A model generated the notes under the pieces. The model was not told the DNA's origin. It saw only the letters and a program-made list of their open reading frames with translations, and searched no databases. A program made the translations under genes and the position numbers. Below, piece by piece: positions 17,542 to 26,925 of a DNA stretch of 64,000 bases. The stretch is taken from positions 1-64,000 of the forward strand of contig NZ_QEOL01000001.1 in assembly GCF_003096715.1 (NCBI RefSeq). The letters are read 5' to 3'. How positions within the stretch are numbered: the first letter of the stretch is position 1; the number at the start of each line of letters is the position of its first letter. The stretch is from Paraburkholderia silvatlantica. Its GTDB lineage: Bacteria > Pseudomonadota > Gammaproteobacteria > Burkholderiales > Burkholderiaceae.

Positions 17542-18071
17542 GCGTGGGCTCTCCGGGCGTGCGGGCCGACAGCACCGGCCGCCCGTTTTTAGGGTTCGTT
17601 TGATGTAAAAGTTACCAGGATTCTAAGTGAAGGGTATCGGTGCGTATACCGTGCTCCCAGGCGAAAGGGTTACAGAGGGTCGGTGCCAGGCGGCACGCAT
17701 TTTTGCGACCGGAACGCGCGAGACGCTTGCGCGGCATTGGGCCTGTCTGGATCGGACAAAAGCCCTGGCTGGCGCGATTCCCAACATTCGGTTACAAACC
17801 GGCGTCGGGCAGGACAGGTGATCGGGTCCCGCCAATCTTAAAATGTGCGTGCCTGGATACGCTTGCAAGAAACCGGCCCGATACTTGCATTTCTTGTGAT
17901 GATTCGAGGCGCCTGCCTCGCCCTACGATTCGCTTACGAGCCTATTTGCGATATAAGCCAGATGTCTTTTTCACTCAGCCAGACCGCCCTGGGCCGCACC
18001 AGGGCCGAACGCCCGCCGGCGCCGTGCACACGGCGCGCTGGCCCGCGCGTGCGCCAGCGCGGAGGCGGGCG
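17542..18071. promoter_or_regulatory. Divergent promoter region of the polyene-type cluster
   Basis: These 530 bases separate the two arms of the cluster and must contain both promoters. An open frame crosses it in phase with the downstream membrane-protein gene, but its translation is not membrane-like before the ATG at 18072. A weak inverted repeat GGTAT-N8-ATACC occurs at 17633-17650. Part of the stretch is less GC-rich than the flanking genes. No small gene or RNA is supported. Confidence 0.45.
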
Positions 18072-18740
18072 ATGAGCGCCGTGGCTGCGGCGGCGCGCGC
18101 GGTGCCTGGCGTGGCGGCGGTGGCCGCCTGGCAAATCGGCGCGCACTACGCGGTGGCGACGCCGGGCGCGCACGGCTTCGGCCTTGCGATGGCGCTCGTG
18201 CCGCCGCTCGCGATCGCGCTGGCCGCCGCCGCGCGCTCGCCGCGCCGGGCGTGGCTGCTGCCGCTCTGGACGCTCGTCGCGCTCGCGCTGTGGATCATGC
18301 GCACGCCGCTTGCTTTGCACTTTGAATGGGGACTGTATCTGGAGCATGTGAGCTTTAACCTCGCGATGGCGCTCTTGTTCGGGCGTACGCTCGCGGCGGG
18401 GCGCGTGCCGCTTTGTACGCAGTTCGCCTCGATGATCCATGGCGGCGCGCTGACGCCCGCCGTCGCGCGCTATACGCGCCAGATCACGCTCGCGTGGACG
18501 CTCTTTTTCGTCGCGATTGCCGGCGTTTCGACGCTGATGTTCGCGGTTGCACCGATCGTCGCGTGGGCGACGTTCGCCAACTATCTGGCTTTGCCGCTCG
18601 TGGCGGTAATGTTCGTCGCCGAGCACGCGTGCCGGCGTTTCGTGCTGCCTGGCGAGCCGAATGCCGGCATGCTCGACGCGATCCGCGCATACCGGCAGAC
18701 GACTCAGCAGACGGCCCACGCCCGCGCGGAGCATTCCTGA
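18072..18740 (+). CDS. COG4648-type inner-membrane protein (ApeG-like)
   Basis: A 222-residue integral membrane protein with about six hydrophobic segments separated by short loops, and a conserved-looking segment (ALLFGRTLAAGRVPLCTQFAS) in the centre. GGAGG at 18061-18065 is six bases before ATG 18072. Such proteins are found directly upstream of the acyl-ACP ligase in aryl polyene clusters; their role is unknown. It is the first gene of the plus-strand operon, separated by two bases from the ligase-dehydratase gene. Confidence 0.75.
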   Translation: MSAVAAAARAVPGVAAVAAWQIGAHYAVATPGAHGFGLAMALVPPLAIALAAAARSPRRAWLLPLWTLVALALWIMRTPLALHFEWGLYLEHVSFNLAMALLFGRTLAAGRVPLCTQFASMIHGGALTPAVARYTRQITLAWTLFFVAIAGVSTLMFAVAPIVAWATFANYLALPLVAVMFVAEHACRRFVLPGEPNAGMLDAIRAYRQTTQQTAHARAEHS

Positions 18741-18742
18741 TC

Positions 18743-20593
18743 ATGAATGCCGCTCGCCAGCCTGAGGCCTGCCAGGGAACAACGCAGGAATCCGTATTGA
18801 CTGAAGTTATGCAGACTCATCCGCTCGTTTTTCATCCGTCGCCCGACCAGGTCATCGCCTGGCGCGACGGCGCGCCCGTCACGGTGCGCGCGTTCCTCGC
18901 CGACGTCACGCGCGTGGCCGCGGCGCTGCCGGCGGGCGGACATGTGTTCAACGTCTGCCGCGACCGCTACCGCTTCACCGTGGGCCTGTGCGCGGCGCTC
19001 GTGTCCGGCCGCATCAGCCTGCTGCCCTCCACGCAGACGCCGGAAACCGTGCGCCAGCTCGCCTCGTTCGCCCCCGACGCGTTCTGCCTGCACGACGCGC
19101 CCGATTGCGCGATCGGCCTGCCGCGTTTCGCCTGGCCCGAAGCACCGCAGGAAGCCGACGCGGCCGCGCCGTTCGTCGTCCCGCAGATCGACGCCTCGCG
19201 CGTCGTCGCCTACGTGTTCACGTCGGGGTCCACCGGCGCGCCGGTGCCGCACGGCAAGACGTGGGGCGCGCTGGTGGCGGGCGTGCGCGCGTCGGCCGAG
19301 CGGCACGGCCTGCTCGCCGCGCACGACTGCACGATTGTCGGCACGGTTCCGCCGCAGCACATGTACGGTTTCGAAGTGACCGTGCTGCTCCCGCTGATCG
19401 GCGGCTGCGCGTTCAGCAACCGGCTGCCGTTCTATCCCGTCGATATTCGCGACGAACTCGAAGCGGTGCCGCATCCGCGCGTGCTCGTGACTTCGCCGAT
19501 CCATCTGCGCGCGCTGCTCGCCACCGCTCATGCGCTGCCGCCGGCCGAACTGGTGCTCTCGGCCACTGCGCCGCTCTCGGAAAAGCTGGCGATCGAAGCG
19601 GAAACGCGCCTGAAGGCGCCGCTCGTCGAAATCTACGGCAGCACCGAAACCGGCCAGATCGCGACGCGCCGCACGGCGAAGGGGGCAACGTGGCAACTGC
19701 TCCCGAAGCTTCGTTTCGAAGCGCGCGAAAGCGCGGCGCAGGACGGCGAAGGCGCGACGATGTGGGTATCGGGCGGCCACGTGGAAGAGCCGGTGCCGAT
19801 GGGGGATGCGATCGAACTGCTCGACGCCCGGCGTTTCCTGCTGCACGGGCGCAAGGCGGACCTCATCAACATCGCCGGCAAACGAAGCTCGCTCGCGTAC
19901 CTCAATCATCAGCTCAACGCGATTCCAGGCGTGGTGGACGGCGTGTTCTTCATGCCCGACCACCTCGAACACGATGCGCGTACGGGCCACGACGTCGTGC
20001 AGCGCCTCGTCGCGCTCGTGGTCGCGCCGACGCTTGCGCTCGCCGATCTGCAGCGTGCGCTGCGCGAACGCATCGATCGCGCGTTTCTGCCGCGTCCGCT
20101 CCTGTTCGTCGATGCCCTGCCGCGCAACGACACCGGCAAGCTGCCACACGACGTGCTCGCCGCGTTCGTGGCGCGGCAGATGCGCGGCGCTCCCGCGAAG
20201 GACGCGAAGGACGCGGGCGGCGCTTTCGCCAAGCCGGCGTCCACGCTTTCGTTCGCAATTCCCGCCGATCATCCCGCGTTGCCCGGCCACTTCCCGGGTC
20301 ACCCGATCGTGCCCGGCGTCGTGCTGCTCGATCACGCCATCGACGCGATCGGCGCCGCGCTGAACCGGCCGTTCGACACGTTCAGGCTCAGCACCGCGAA
20401 ATTCCTGAGCCCGGCCGCGCCCGGCGAAACACTCGACCTCGCCTGGGACGCGGCGGCGAGCGGTGCGATCCGCTTCACGCTGCGCGCGGGCGCGCGCGAT
20501 GTCGCGAGCGGCGTCATCAGCGACGAAGCCGCTGACGCACGCGGCGCCGGGCCGCTCACGCGCGCGGGCGCGCAGACCGGAGCGCAGCCATGA
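18743..20593 (+). CDS. Acyl-ACP/CoA ligase fused to hotdog dehydratase (ApeH-ApeI type)
   Basis: A 616-residue two-domain enzyme. Residues about 25-470 are an adenylate-forming ligase: ATP loop TSGSTG at 160-165, YGSTETGQ, the GRKADLINIAGKR hinge region, and the C-terminal lysine loop NDTGKLPHDVL. After a Lys/Ala linker, residues about 508-600 form a FabA/FabZ-like hotdog domain with HPALPGHFPGHPIVPG. In many aryl polyene clusters these two activities are separate genes. The ligase would load the aryl or acyl starter, and the hotdog domain would dehydrate 3-hydroxyacyl-ACP. ATG 18743 is 11 bases after GGAG; a second ATG lies at 18809. It overlaps the next gene by ATGA. Confidence 0.88.
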   Translation: MNAARQPEACQGTTQESVLTEVMQTHPLVFHPSPDQVIAWRDGAPVTVRAFLADVTRVAAALPAGGHVFNVCRDRYRFTVGLCAALVSGRISLLPSTQTPETVRQLASFAPDAFCLHDAPDCAIGLPRFAWPEAPQEADAAAPFVVPQIDASRVVAYVFTSGSTGAPVPHGKTWGALVAGVRASAERHGLLAAHDCTIVGTVPPQHMYGFEVTVLLPLIGGCAFSNRLPFYPVDIRDELEAVPHPRVLVTSPIHLRALLATAHALPPAELVLSATAPLSEKLAIEAETRLKAPLVEIYGSTETGQIATRRTAKGATWQLLPKLRFEARESAAQDGEGATMWVSGGHVEEPVPMGDAIELLDARRFLLHGRKADLINIAGKRSSLAYLNHQLNAIPGVVDGVFFMPDHLEHDARTGHDVVQRLVALVVAPTLALADLQRALRERIDRAFLPRPLLFVDALPRNDTGKLPHDVLAAFVARQMRGAPAKDAKDAGGAFAKPASTLSFAIPADHPALPGHFPGHPIVPGVVLLDHAIDAIGAALNRPFDTFRLSTAKFLSPAAPGETLDLAWDAAASGAIRFTLRAGARDVASGVISDEAADARGAGPLTRAGAQTGAQP

Positions 20594-21639
20594 CGAAGCG
20601 CACCGACTGGGCGAACCAGCAGGAGCGCAGCAACACGCTGCTCCTGCGCATCATGACGTGGCTCTCGCTGCGCCTCGGCCGCCGCGCGGGCCGCGCGCTG
20701 CTGCATCTGATCGCGCTGTATTTCGTGCTGTTTTCGCCGCGCGCGTGCGCGGCCTCGCGCGATTACCTGCGCCGCGTGCTGGGCCGCCCGGCGCACTGGC
20801 GCGACGTCTACCGCCACGTGTTCACGTTCGCCTCGACGATCCACGACCGCATCTATCTGGCGAACGCGCGCTTCGACATGTTCGACATCCGCCCGCACGG
20901 CCATACGCTCGTGGACGAGACGCTCGCCAGGGGGCGCGGCGTGTTCCTGATGGGCGCGCACCTTGGCAGCTTCGAGATCGTGCGCGCGCTCGGCCGCACG
21001 CGGCCCGACCTGCGCGTGGTCGTGACGATGTACGAGGAGAACGCGCAGAAGATCAACGCGACGCTCGCCGCCGTGAATCCCGCGGCGAAGCCCGAAGTGA
21101 TCGGGCTCGGCCAGGTCGGCTCGATGCTGAAGGTGCACGAGCGTCTCGACCAGAACTGCATGGTGGGCATGCTCGCGGACCGCACGCTGCTCGCCGGCGA
21201 CACCGCCACCATGCGGCGCATGGCGTTTCTCGGCGAGCCGGCGGCGTTCCCGCTCGGGCCGCTCTACATGGCCGCGATGCTCAAGCGCCCGGTGCTCTTC
21301 ATGACGGGCCTGTACCGCGGCGGCAATCGCTATGACGTGCACTTCGAAACGCTGGCGGACTTCACCGACGTGCCGCGCGAGTCGCGCCAGCGCGCCATCG
21401 ACGCGGCGCTCGTTCGCTACGTCACGCTGCTCGACCGCTATTGCCGCAAGGCGCCGTACAACTGGTTCAACTACTACGACTTCTGGCAGGGCGGCAAGCA
21501 GGGCGCGAAGGTCGGCGCACCGGCCCCGGCAACGGCGGCGGCAAGCGCTGCGGCCCGTGCGCCGGCGCCGGCCCCGGTACGCCGCCGCGAGACGCGCGCC
21601 CCTGCCGAGCTTCCCGTGCACGAGGTGACCGACGCATGA
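20590..21639 (+). CDS. LpxL/HtrB-like lysophospholipid acyltransferase
   Basis: A 349-residue inner-membrane-associated acyltransferase with an N-terminal hydrophobic helix (LLHLIALYFVLFSP), the catalytic HX4E motif His124-Glu129 in GAHLGSFE, and the later blocks GMLADRTLL and PVLFMTGLYRGG. The last 50 residues are an Ala/Pro/Arg-rich tail. LpxL-type enzymes transfer acyl chains from ACP to a lipid. Here the enzyme probably moves the finished polyene-type chain to a lipid or glycolipid carrier. ATGA overlaps join it to both neighbours. Confidence 0.85.
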   Translation: MTKRTDWANQQERSNTLLLRIMTWLSLRLGRRAGRALLHLIALYFVLFSPRACAASRDYLRRVLGRPAHWRDVYRHVFTFASTIHDRIYLANARFDMFDIRPHGHTLVDETLARGRGVFLMGAHLGSFEIVRALGRTRPDLRVVVTMYEENAQKINATLAAVNPAAKPEVIGLGQVGSMLKVHERLDQNCMVGMLADRTLLAGDTATMRRMAFLGEPAAFPLGPLYMAAMLKRPVLFMTGLYRGGNRYDVHFETLADFTDVPRESRQRAIDAALVRYVTLLDRYCRKAPYNWFNYYDFWQGGKQGAKVGAPAPATAAASAAARAPAPAPVRRRETRAPAELPVHEVTDA

Positions 21640-22289
21640 GTGCGATCCGCCGTTGCGCGACCTTGCGCGCGCGCTGCCAGCGTGCGCTGGCGAGCGCCGC
21701 TTTCATCGCCGCTTCCGTCATCGCGGCGGGCGCGCCTGCCGTGCCGGCCCAGGCTGCCGAAACCGCGCAGCCCGCCTGGACGCTCGACCGCCTGATGTCC
21801 ACGCTCGCGCAGCACAAGTCCGGCCGCGCGAGCTTCACCGAGACGAAGTACCTCTCGATCGCCACGCAGCCCGTCGAGTCGTCGGGCGAACTCGTGTTCG
21901 TCGCGCCCGATCATCTGGAAAAGATCACGCAGAACCCGAAGCCCGAGCACCTCGTGGTGGACGGCGACATGCTGACCGTCCAGCGCGAGAACCGCACCTA
22001 CACGCTGGCGCTCGCGCGCTATCCGGAGCTGGGCGCGTTCATCGAGAGCATCCGTGCGACGCTCGCGGGCAACCGCTTCGCGCTGGAGCAGGTGTACAAG
22101 GTCGCGCTCGCGGGCGAGGGCGACGACTGGACGCTTACGCTCACGCCGCTCGACTCGCGCATGCGCAAGGTGGTGAATACGATCACGATAGACGGCACAC
22201 GCGACGCGATGCGCAGCGTCGCGATCCAGCAGGCGGACGGCGATCATTCGGTGATGCGCCTGCACGCCCTTTCCGCGGACGCGAACTGA
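21636..22289 (+). CDS. LolA-like periplasmic lipid/lipoprotein carrier
   Basis: A 217-residue exported protein. A basic N-terminus and hydrophobic helix end in AVPAQAAE, a good signal-peptidase site near residue 35. The mature part starts with LDRLMSTLAQHKSGRASFTETKYL and continues as a series of amphipathic strands typical of the LolA half-barrel. In these clusters the protein is thought to ferry the lipid product across the periplasm. It overlaps the acyltransferase gene by ATGA and the exporter gene by one base. Confidence 0.85.
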   Translation: MSAIRRCATLRARCQRALASAAFIAASVIAAGAPAVPAQAAETAQPAWTLDRLMSTLAQHKSGRASFTETKYLSIATQPVESSGELVFVAPDHLEKITQNPKPEHLVVDGDMLTVQRENRTYTLALARYPELGAFIESIRATLAGNRFALEQVYKVALAGEGDDWTLTLTPLDSRMRKVVNTITIDGTRDAMRSVAIQQADGDHSVMRLHALSADAN

Positions 22290-24832
22290 TGGACCCGCGT
22301 GCCCATCCGGTCCTTGCGCGCGGCTTCGCGCTCGTGCAGCGCCGCGCCGTTGCGGTGTGGCTGCTGGGCCTCGTCGCGTGCGCGGTGGCGATCGGCCGCG
22401 CAAATTTCACTGCCGACCTCTCGGCGTTTCTGCCGCGCTCGCCGAGCCCCACGCAGCAAGTGCTCGTCGATCAACTGCGCGACGGCCTGGCTTCCCGGCT
22501 CATTCTCATCGGCATCGACGGCGGCTACGAGAGCACGCGCGCGGCGCTTTCGCGCCGCGTGGCGGCGAGCCTGCGCGCCGATCCGCAATTCGTGGCGATT
22601 CACAACGGCTCGGACGAGAACGACGCGCGCGACGAGCAGTTCATGTTCGCACACCGCTACGTGCTGAGCCCCGCGGTCACGCCCCAACACTTCACGGAAC
22701 AAGGCATGCACGCGGCGCTCGGCGAGAGCCTCGATCTGCTGACGTCGTCGGCGGGCCTCGTTGCCAAGGACCTGCTGCCGCGCGACCCGACGGGCGAAGT
22801 GGCGGCCATGGTCGGTCAGCTCGACAGCGCGGCGCAGCCAGCGAGCCGCGGCGGCGTCTGGGCCTCGCGCGACGGCCGGCGCGCCGTGCTGGTGGCGCAA
22901 ACGGCGGCCGCCGGCTCCGACACCGACGCGCAGTCCCGCGCCATCGACGCCGTGCGCGCCGCCTTTGCCGCCGCCACGCGCACCTTGCCCAATGCTTCGG
23001 CCTACCAGGTATCGCTGACGGGGCCGGGCGTGTTCGCGGTCGCCACCCGCGACGCCATTCGCCACGACGTGGAGCGCCTCTCCACCCTGAGCCTCGTGCT
23101 GATCGTCGCGCTGCTGCTCACGCTGTACCGCTCGCCGCGCACGCTGGGGCTCGGGCTCTTGCCGGTGTTCTCGGGCGTGGCGGCGGGCATTGCCACAGTT
23201 TCGCTCGTGTTCGGCACGGTGCATGGCTTGACGCTCGGCTTCGGCACGACGCTGATGGGCGAGGCGGTGGACTATTCGATCTATCTGTTCGTGCAGTCGT
23301 CGCAGGGCGGCCCCCGCGGTGCGCCCCAGGGCCGCGGGACGATGCGCGCCTGGCTCGCCGCTTACTGGCCGACCATCCGCCTTGGCGTGCTGACCTCGGT
23401 GTGCGGCTTCGCGACGATGCTGTTCTCGGGCTTCCCCGGCCTCGTGCAACTGGGGCTCTATTCGATTGCGGGCCTCGTGAGCGCCGCGCTCGTTACGCGC
23501 TTCGTGCTGCCGCAGCTGTGCGGCGGTGCCGTCGCGATTCGCGATGTGTCGCGCATCGGTGCGGCGCTCGCACGCCTCGCGCAGGCCGCGCCGCGCCTGC
23601 GCTGGCCGCTCGCGGCGCTCGTGCTCGCCGCGGTGGCGGCGCTGTGGCTGCATCGCGGCGACCTCTGGAGCCACGAGCTTTCCTCCCTGAGCCCCGTGCC
23701 CGCCGCGAGCCAGGCGCTCGACACGCGTCTGCGCGCGGACGTTGGCGCACCCGACGTGCGCTATCTCGTGGTGATCCCGGCCGCGAGCGAGCAGGCCGCG
23801 CTCGAAGGCGCGGAGAAGGTTGGCGCGCAGTTGCAACCGCTCGTCGAGCGTGGCGTGCTGGGCGGTTTCGAGAGCCCCGCGCGCTACCTGCCGAGCGACG
23901 CCACGCAGCGTGCGCGCCTCGCGAGCCTGCCCGCCAGCGATGTGCTCGCGGCGCGCCTGCAGGAGGCGATCAGGAACCAGCCGGTGGACGTGAAGCCCGA
24001 CGCCTTCGCGCCGTTTCTCGCCGACGTCGAGGCGGCGCGCAACGCGCCGCTCGTCACGCGCGCGGACCTCAAGGGCACGTCGATGGCGCTCGCTGTCGAT
24101 GCGCTGCTGACCCGGCGCGACGGGCAATGGAGCGCCATGCTCGCCTTGCGCGCGCCGCGCAATGCACAAGGCGCACAGGCCGTGAATACGCCGAGCCTCG
24201 ACGCCGGCGCCGTGAGCGGCGCCGTCGCCCGTGCGAACGTGCCGGGCGCACTGTTCGTCGACCTGAAGGCCGAAGCCGACCGCATGTACGTGGACTACGT
24301 GCACGAAGACATTCGCCTCTCGCTCGCGGGTTTCGTCGTCATCGTCGTGCTGCTGGTACTCGCGCTGCGCTCGGTCTCACGAGCGGCGCGCGCGCTCGCG
24401 CCGCTCGTCGCGGCGGTACTGGTCGTGGCGGCGGGATTCGCGCTGGCGGGCGTGCCGCTGACCATCCTGCATCTGGTCGGCATGCTGCTCATCGTCGCGG
24501 TGGGCTCGAACTATGCGCTGTTCTTCTGCAAGCGCGACGACGAAGCGGGCATCACGCCGCGCACGCTCGTCTCGCTGCTCGTCGCCAATCTCGCGACGGT
24601 GGCGGGCTTCGGCCTGCTCTCGCTGTCTCATGTGCCGCTGCTCGAAACGTTCGGACTGACCGTCGGGCCGGGCGCGATGCTTGCGCTCGCGTTCGCGGCG
24701 ATTCTCGCGCCGCCGCTCGTGCACAGCAGCGCCGAGGCGCACGTGAGCGCCGATACGCCCGACGAGCGGCGGTCCGCTCGTCCGCGCACCGAACGCGCGC
24801 AGATGAGCCGCCCGCACGGAGGCCGCGCATGA
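22289..24832 (+). CDS. MMPL/RND-superfamily lipid exporter
   Basis: An 847-residue inner-membrane transporter with two homologous halves. Each half has one N-terminal helix, a large periplasmic loop and a block of five helices (about residues 260-420 and 650-810). Family features include FGTTLMGEAVDYSIYLF in the first half and VAVGSNYALFFCKRDDE in the second, carrying the acidic/aromatic proton-relay segments. It would extract the acylated product from the inner membrane and hand it to the LolA-like protein. Its stop codon overlaps the deacetylase start (ATGA). Confidence 0.88.
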   Translation: MDPRAHPVLARGFALVQRRAVAVWLLGLVACAVAIGRANFTADLSAFLPRSPSPTQQVLVDQLRDGLASRLILIGIDGGYESTRAALSRRVAASLRADPQFVAIHNGSDENDARDEQFMFAHRYVLSPAVTPQHFTEQGMHAALGESLDLLTSSAGLVAKDLLPRDPTGEVAAMVGQLDSAAQPASRGGVWASRDGRRAVLVAQTAAAGSDTDAQSRAIDAVRAAFAAATRTLPNASAYQVSLTGPGVFAVATRDAIRHDVERLSTLSLVLIVALLLTLYRSPRTLGLGLLPVFSGVAAGIATVSLVFGTVHGLTLGFGTTLMGEAVDYSIYLFVQSSQGGPRGAPQGRGTMRAWLAAYWPTIRLGVLTSVCGFATMLFSGFPGLVQLGLYSIAGLVSAALVTRFVLPQLCGGAVAIRDVSRIGAALARLAQAAPRLRWPLAALVLAAVAALWLHRGDLWSHELSSLSPVPAASQALDTRLRADVGAPDVRYLVVIPAASEQAALEGAEKVGAQLQPLVERGVLGGFESPARYLPSDATQRARLASLPASDVLAARLQEAIRNQPVDVKPDAFAPFLADVEAARNAPLVTRADLKGTSMALAVDALLTRRDGQWSAMLALRAPRNAQGAQAVNTPSLDAGAVSGAVARANVPGALFVDLKAEADRMYVDYVHEDIRLSLAGFVVIVVLLVLALRSVSRAARALAPLVAAVLVVAAGFALAGVPLTILHLVGMLLIVAVGSNYALFFCKRDDEAGITPRTLVSLLVANLATVAGFGLLSLSHVPLLETFGLTVGPGAMLALAFAAILAPPLVHSSAEAHVSADTPDERRSARPRTERAQMSRPHGGRA

Positions 24833-25689
24833 ACCCGGCTTCATTGCCCGCTACGCGAGTGATGCCCGCGTTCGCCACGGCGCGGCGCTGGAAGCCGTCG
24901 CCGTTCATTTGCGGCGCAGCGGCGCTGCACGCGGGCGCGGCCGCCGCCGTGGCCGCGCAGCCGCACGCATGGCCGTGGGCCGCGGGCAGCGTGGTCGCCT
25001 CGCATCTCGCGCTCACTGCCGCGGGCTTGTGGCCGCGCAGCGCGTTGCTCGGCCCGAACTGGACGCGCCTGCCCGAGCACGCGGGGCAGCGCATCGCGCT
25101 TACTATCGACGATGGTCCAGACCCCGAAGTGACGCCGCGCGTGCTCGAGCTGCTGGGCCGCTTCGATGCGCACGCAACGTTCTTCTGCATCGGCGAGCTG
25201 GCGCAACGCTACCCGCATCTTGTCGAAGCGATCGTGGCGCGCGGCCATGCCGTCGAAAATCATAGCCAGCGCCATCGGCATACGTTTTCGGTCTCGGGGC
25301 CGCTCGTGATGAAACGCGAGATCGAGGCGGCGCAGCGCACGCTCACCGGAATCGCGGGTACGGCGCCGCGCTTTTTCCGTGCACCGGCGGGCCTGCGCAA
25401 TCCGTTCCTCGAGCCGGTGTTATGCGCCCTCGGTCTGCACCTCGCGAGCTGGACGCGGCGCGGCTTCGACACCTGCGCGAAAAACGCCGCCCCGGTCACG
25501 CACCGCCTGCTCGATGGCCTGGCTGCGCGCGACATCCTGCTCGTGCACGACGGCCACGCGGCGCGCGACGCGCGCGGCAAGCCGCTCGTGCTCGATGTGC
25601 TGCCGCCGCTTCTGCGCGCCGCCGCCGAACGCCAGCTGCAGTGGACCACACTGCGCGCGTGCCTCGACGGCGAAGCCGGTCAACCCTGA
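24829..25689 (+). CDS. Polysaccharide deacetylase (NodB domain), membrane-anchored
   Basis: A 286-residue protein. Residues 25-70 contain one or two hydrophobic segments, followed by a CE4 NodB domain with the metal-binding set: Asp94-Asp95 in TIDDGPD, and His145 and His149 in ENHSQRH, then RAPAGLRNP and the terminal LVHDGH motif. Such enzymes remove N-acetyl groups from GlcNAc-containing glycans. It is tightly embedded in the operon by an ATGA overlap. Deacetylases are not part of the usual aryl polyene core, so it may modify a sugar added by the cluster glycosyltransferase. Confidence 0.85.
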   Translation: MNPASLPATRVMPAFATARRWKPSPFICGAAALHAGAAAAVAAQPHAWPWAAGSVVASHLALTAAGLWPRSALLGPNWTRLPEHAGQRIALTIDDGPDPEVTPRVLELLGRFDAHATFFCIGELAQRYPHLVEAIVARGHAVENHSQRHRHTFSVSGPLVMKREIEAAQRTLTGIAGTAPRFFRAPAGLRNPFLEPVLCALGLHLASWTRRGFDTCAKNAAPVTHRLLDGLAARDILLVHDGHAARDARGKPLVLDVLPPLLRAAAERQLQWTTLRACLDGEAGQP

Positions 25690-25719
25690 TTCCACCGCTG
25701 CGCCAATGGACCGACTGAC

Positions 25720-26925
25720 GTGAAACCACTCATCCTTTCGCATTTCACCGCTACCAGCTGCCTCGGGCGCGGGCTCGACGCGACGCTCGACGCGCTGCGC
25801 GGCGCGCGCGGAGGCCTCGCGCGCTGCGATTTCGCGCGCGCGGACCTCGATACGTGGACCGGCGAGGTGGCGGGCCTCGAGAGCGAGACGATGCGGGCCG
25901 ACCTCGCGGACTACGCGTGCCGCAACCACCGTCTCGCGCAGATCGGCTTCACGCAGGACGGTTTCGCCGAACACATTCAGGCCGCCGTCGCGCGCTATGG
26001 CGCCGCTCGCGTGGGCGTGTTCGTCGGCACCAGCACCTCGGGCATTCTCGAAACCGAAAACGCCTACCGGCAGCGCGACCTGGAAAGCGGCGCGCTCAAG
26101 CCGGGCTTTCATTACGCGCAGACGCACAACCCGTTCGCGCTGGCCTCGTTCGTGCGCGCGTACTTCGGCCTGCGCGGGCCGGCCACGTCGATTTCTTCGG
26201 CCTGTTCTTCGGGCGCGAAGGTGTTCGGTTCCGCGCGCCGCATGATCGAAGCGGGGCTCATCGATGCGGCCGTGGTGGGCGGCGTGGATTCGCTCTGCCT
26301 GACGACGCTGTACGGTTTCAACTCGCTCGAACTGCTCTCGCGCGATCCGTGCCGCCCGTTCGACGTGAACCGCAACGGCATTTCGATCGGCGAGGCCGCG
26401 GCGTTCGCCTTCCTCGAGCGCACGCCCGACACGCTGGACGACGATGCCATCCTGCTGCTCGGCGTGGGCGAATCGAGCGACGCGCATCACATGTCGTCGC
26501 CGCATCCCGAAGGGCTCGGCGCGCGCGCCGCGATGGCGCAGGCGCTTTCTGCCGCGGGCGTGGCGCCTGGCGAAATCGGCTACATCAATCTGCATGGCAC
26601 GGCCACGCCGAGCAACGACGCCGCCGAAAGCCGCGCGGTCAATGCGCTGTTCGAGCGCACGCCGTGCAGCTCGACCAAGGGCGCGACGGGGCATACGCTC
26701 GGCGCGGCGGGCGCGCTCGAAGCCGTGATCGCGGCGCTTGCGCTGCGCCATCGCTTCGTGCCCGCCGGCGTCAACACCACGCAGCCCGACGCCGCGCTGG
26801 GCCTCGACTACGTGCTGGAAAGCCGCGAGGCGCAAGTGGGCGCCGCGCTCAGCAATTCATTCGGTTTCGGCGGCACGAACTGCAGCCTCCTGTTCGGGCG
26901 CGCGGACCGCGCACATCACGGATGA
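25720..26925 (+). CDS. Beta-ketoacyl-ACP synthase (ApeO/FabF type)
   Basis: A 401-residue condensing enzyme with the complete triad Cys162 (SSACSSG), His292 (HGTATPSND) and His325 (KGATGHTLGAAGA). It would extend the ACP-bound chain by malonyl units. The start is GTG 25720; the nearby ATG is out of frame. It overlaps the following chain-length-factor-like gene by ATGA, the usual arrangement for a ketosynthase and its partner subunit. Confidence 0.9.
   Translation: MKPLILSHFTATSCLGRGLDATLDALRGARGGLARCDFARADLDTWTGEVAGLESETMRADLADYACRNHRLAQIGFTQDGFAEHIQAAVARYGAARVGVFVGTSTSGILETENAYRQRDLESGALKPGFHYAQTHNPFALASFVRAYFGLRGPATSISSACSSGAKVFGSARRMIEAGLIDAAVVGGVDSLCLTTLYGFNSLELLSRDPCRPFDVNRNGISIGEAAAFAFLERTPDTLDDDAILLLGVGESSDAHHMSSPHPEGLGARAAMAQALSAAGVAPGEIGYINLHGTATPSNDAAESRAVNALFERTPCSSTKGATGHTLGAAGALEAVIAALALRHRFVPAGVNTTQPDAALGLDYVLESREAQVGAALSNSFGFGGTNCSLLFGRADRAHHG

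Noticed and set aside
17633..17650. GGTAT-N8-ATACC inverted repeat as a cluster operator
   Set aside because: Short arms with long spacing in a 530-base region; too weak to claim as a regulatory site on its own.
22244..24304. Minus-strand open frame of 686 codons opposite the MMPL gene
   Set aside because: A shadow of high-GC codon bias: Arg/His/Ala-rich translation with no domain features, opposite a gene with clear transporter structure.
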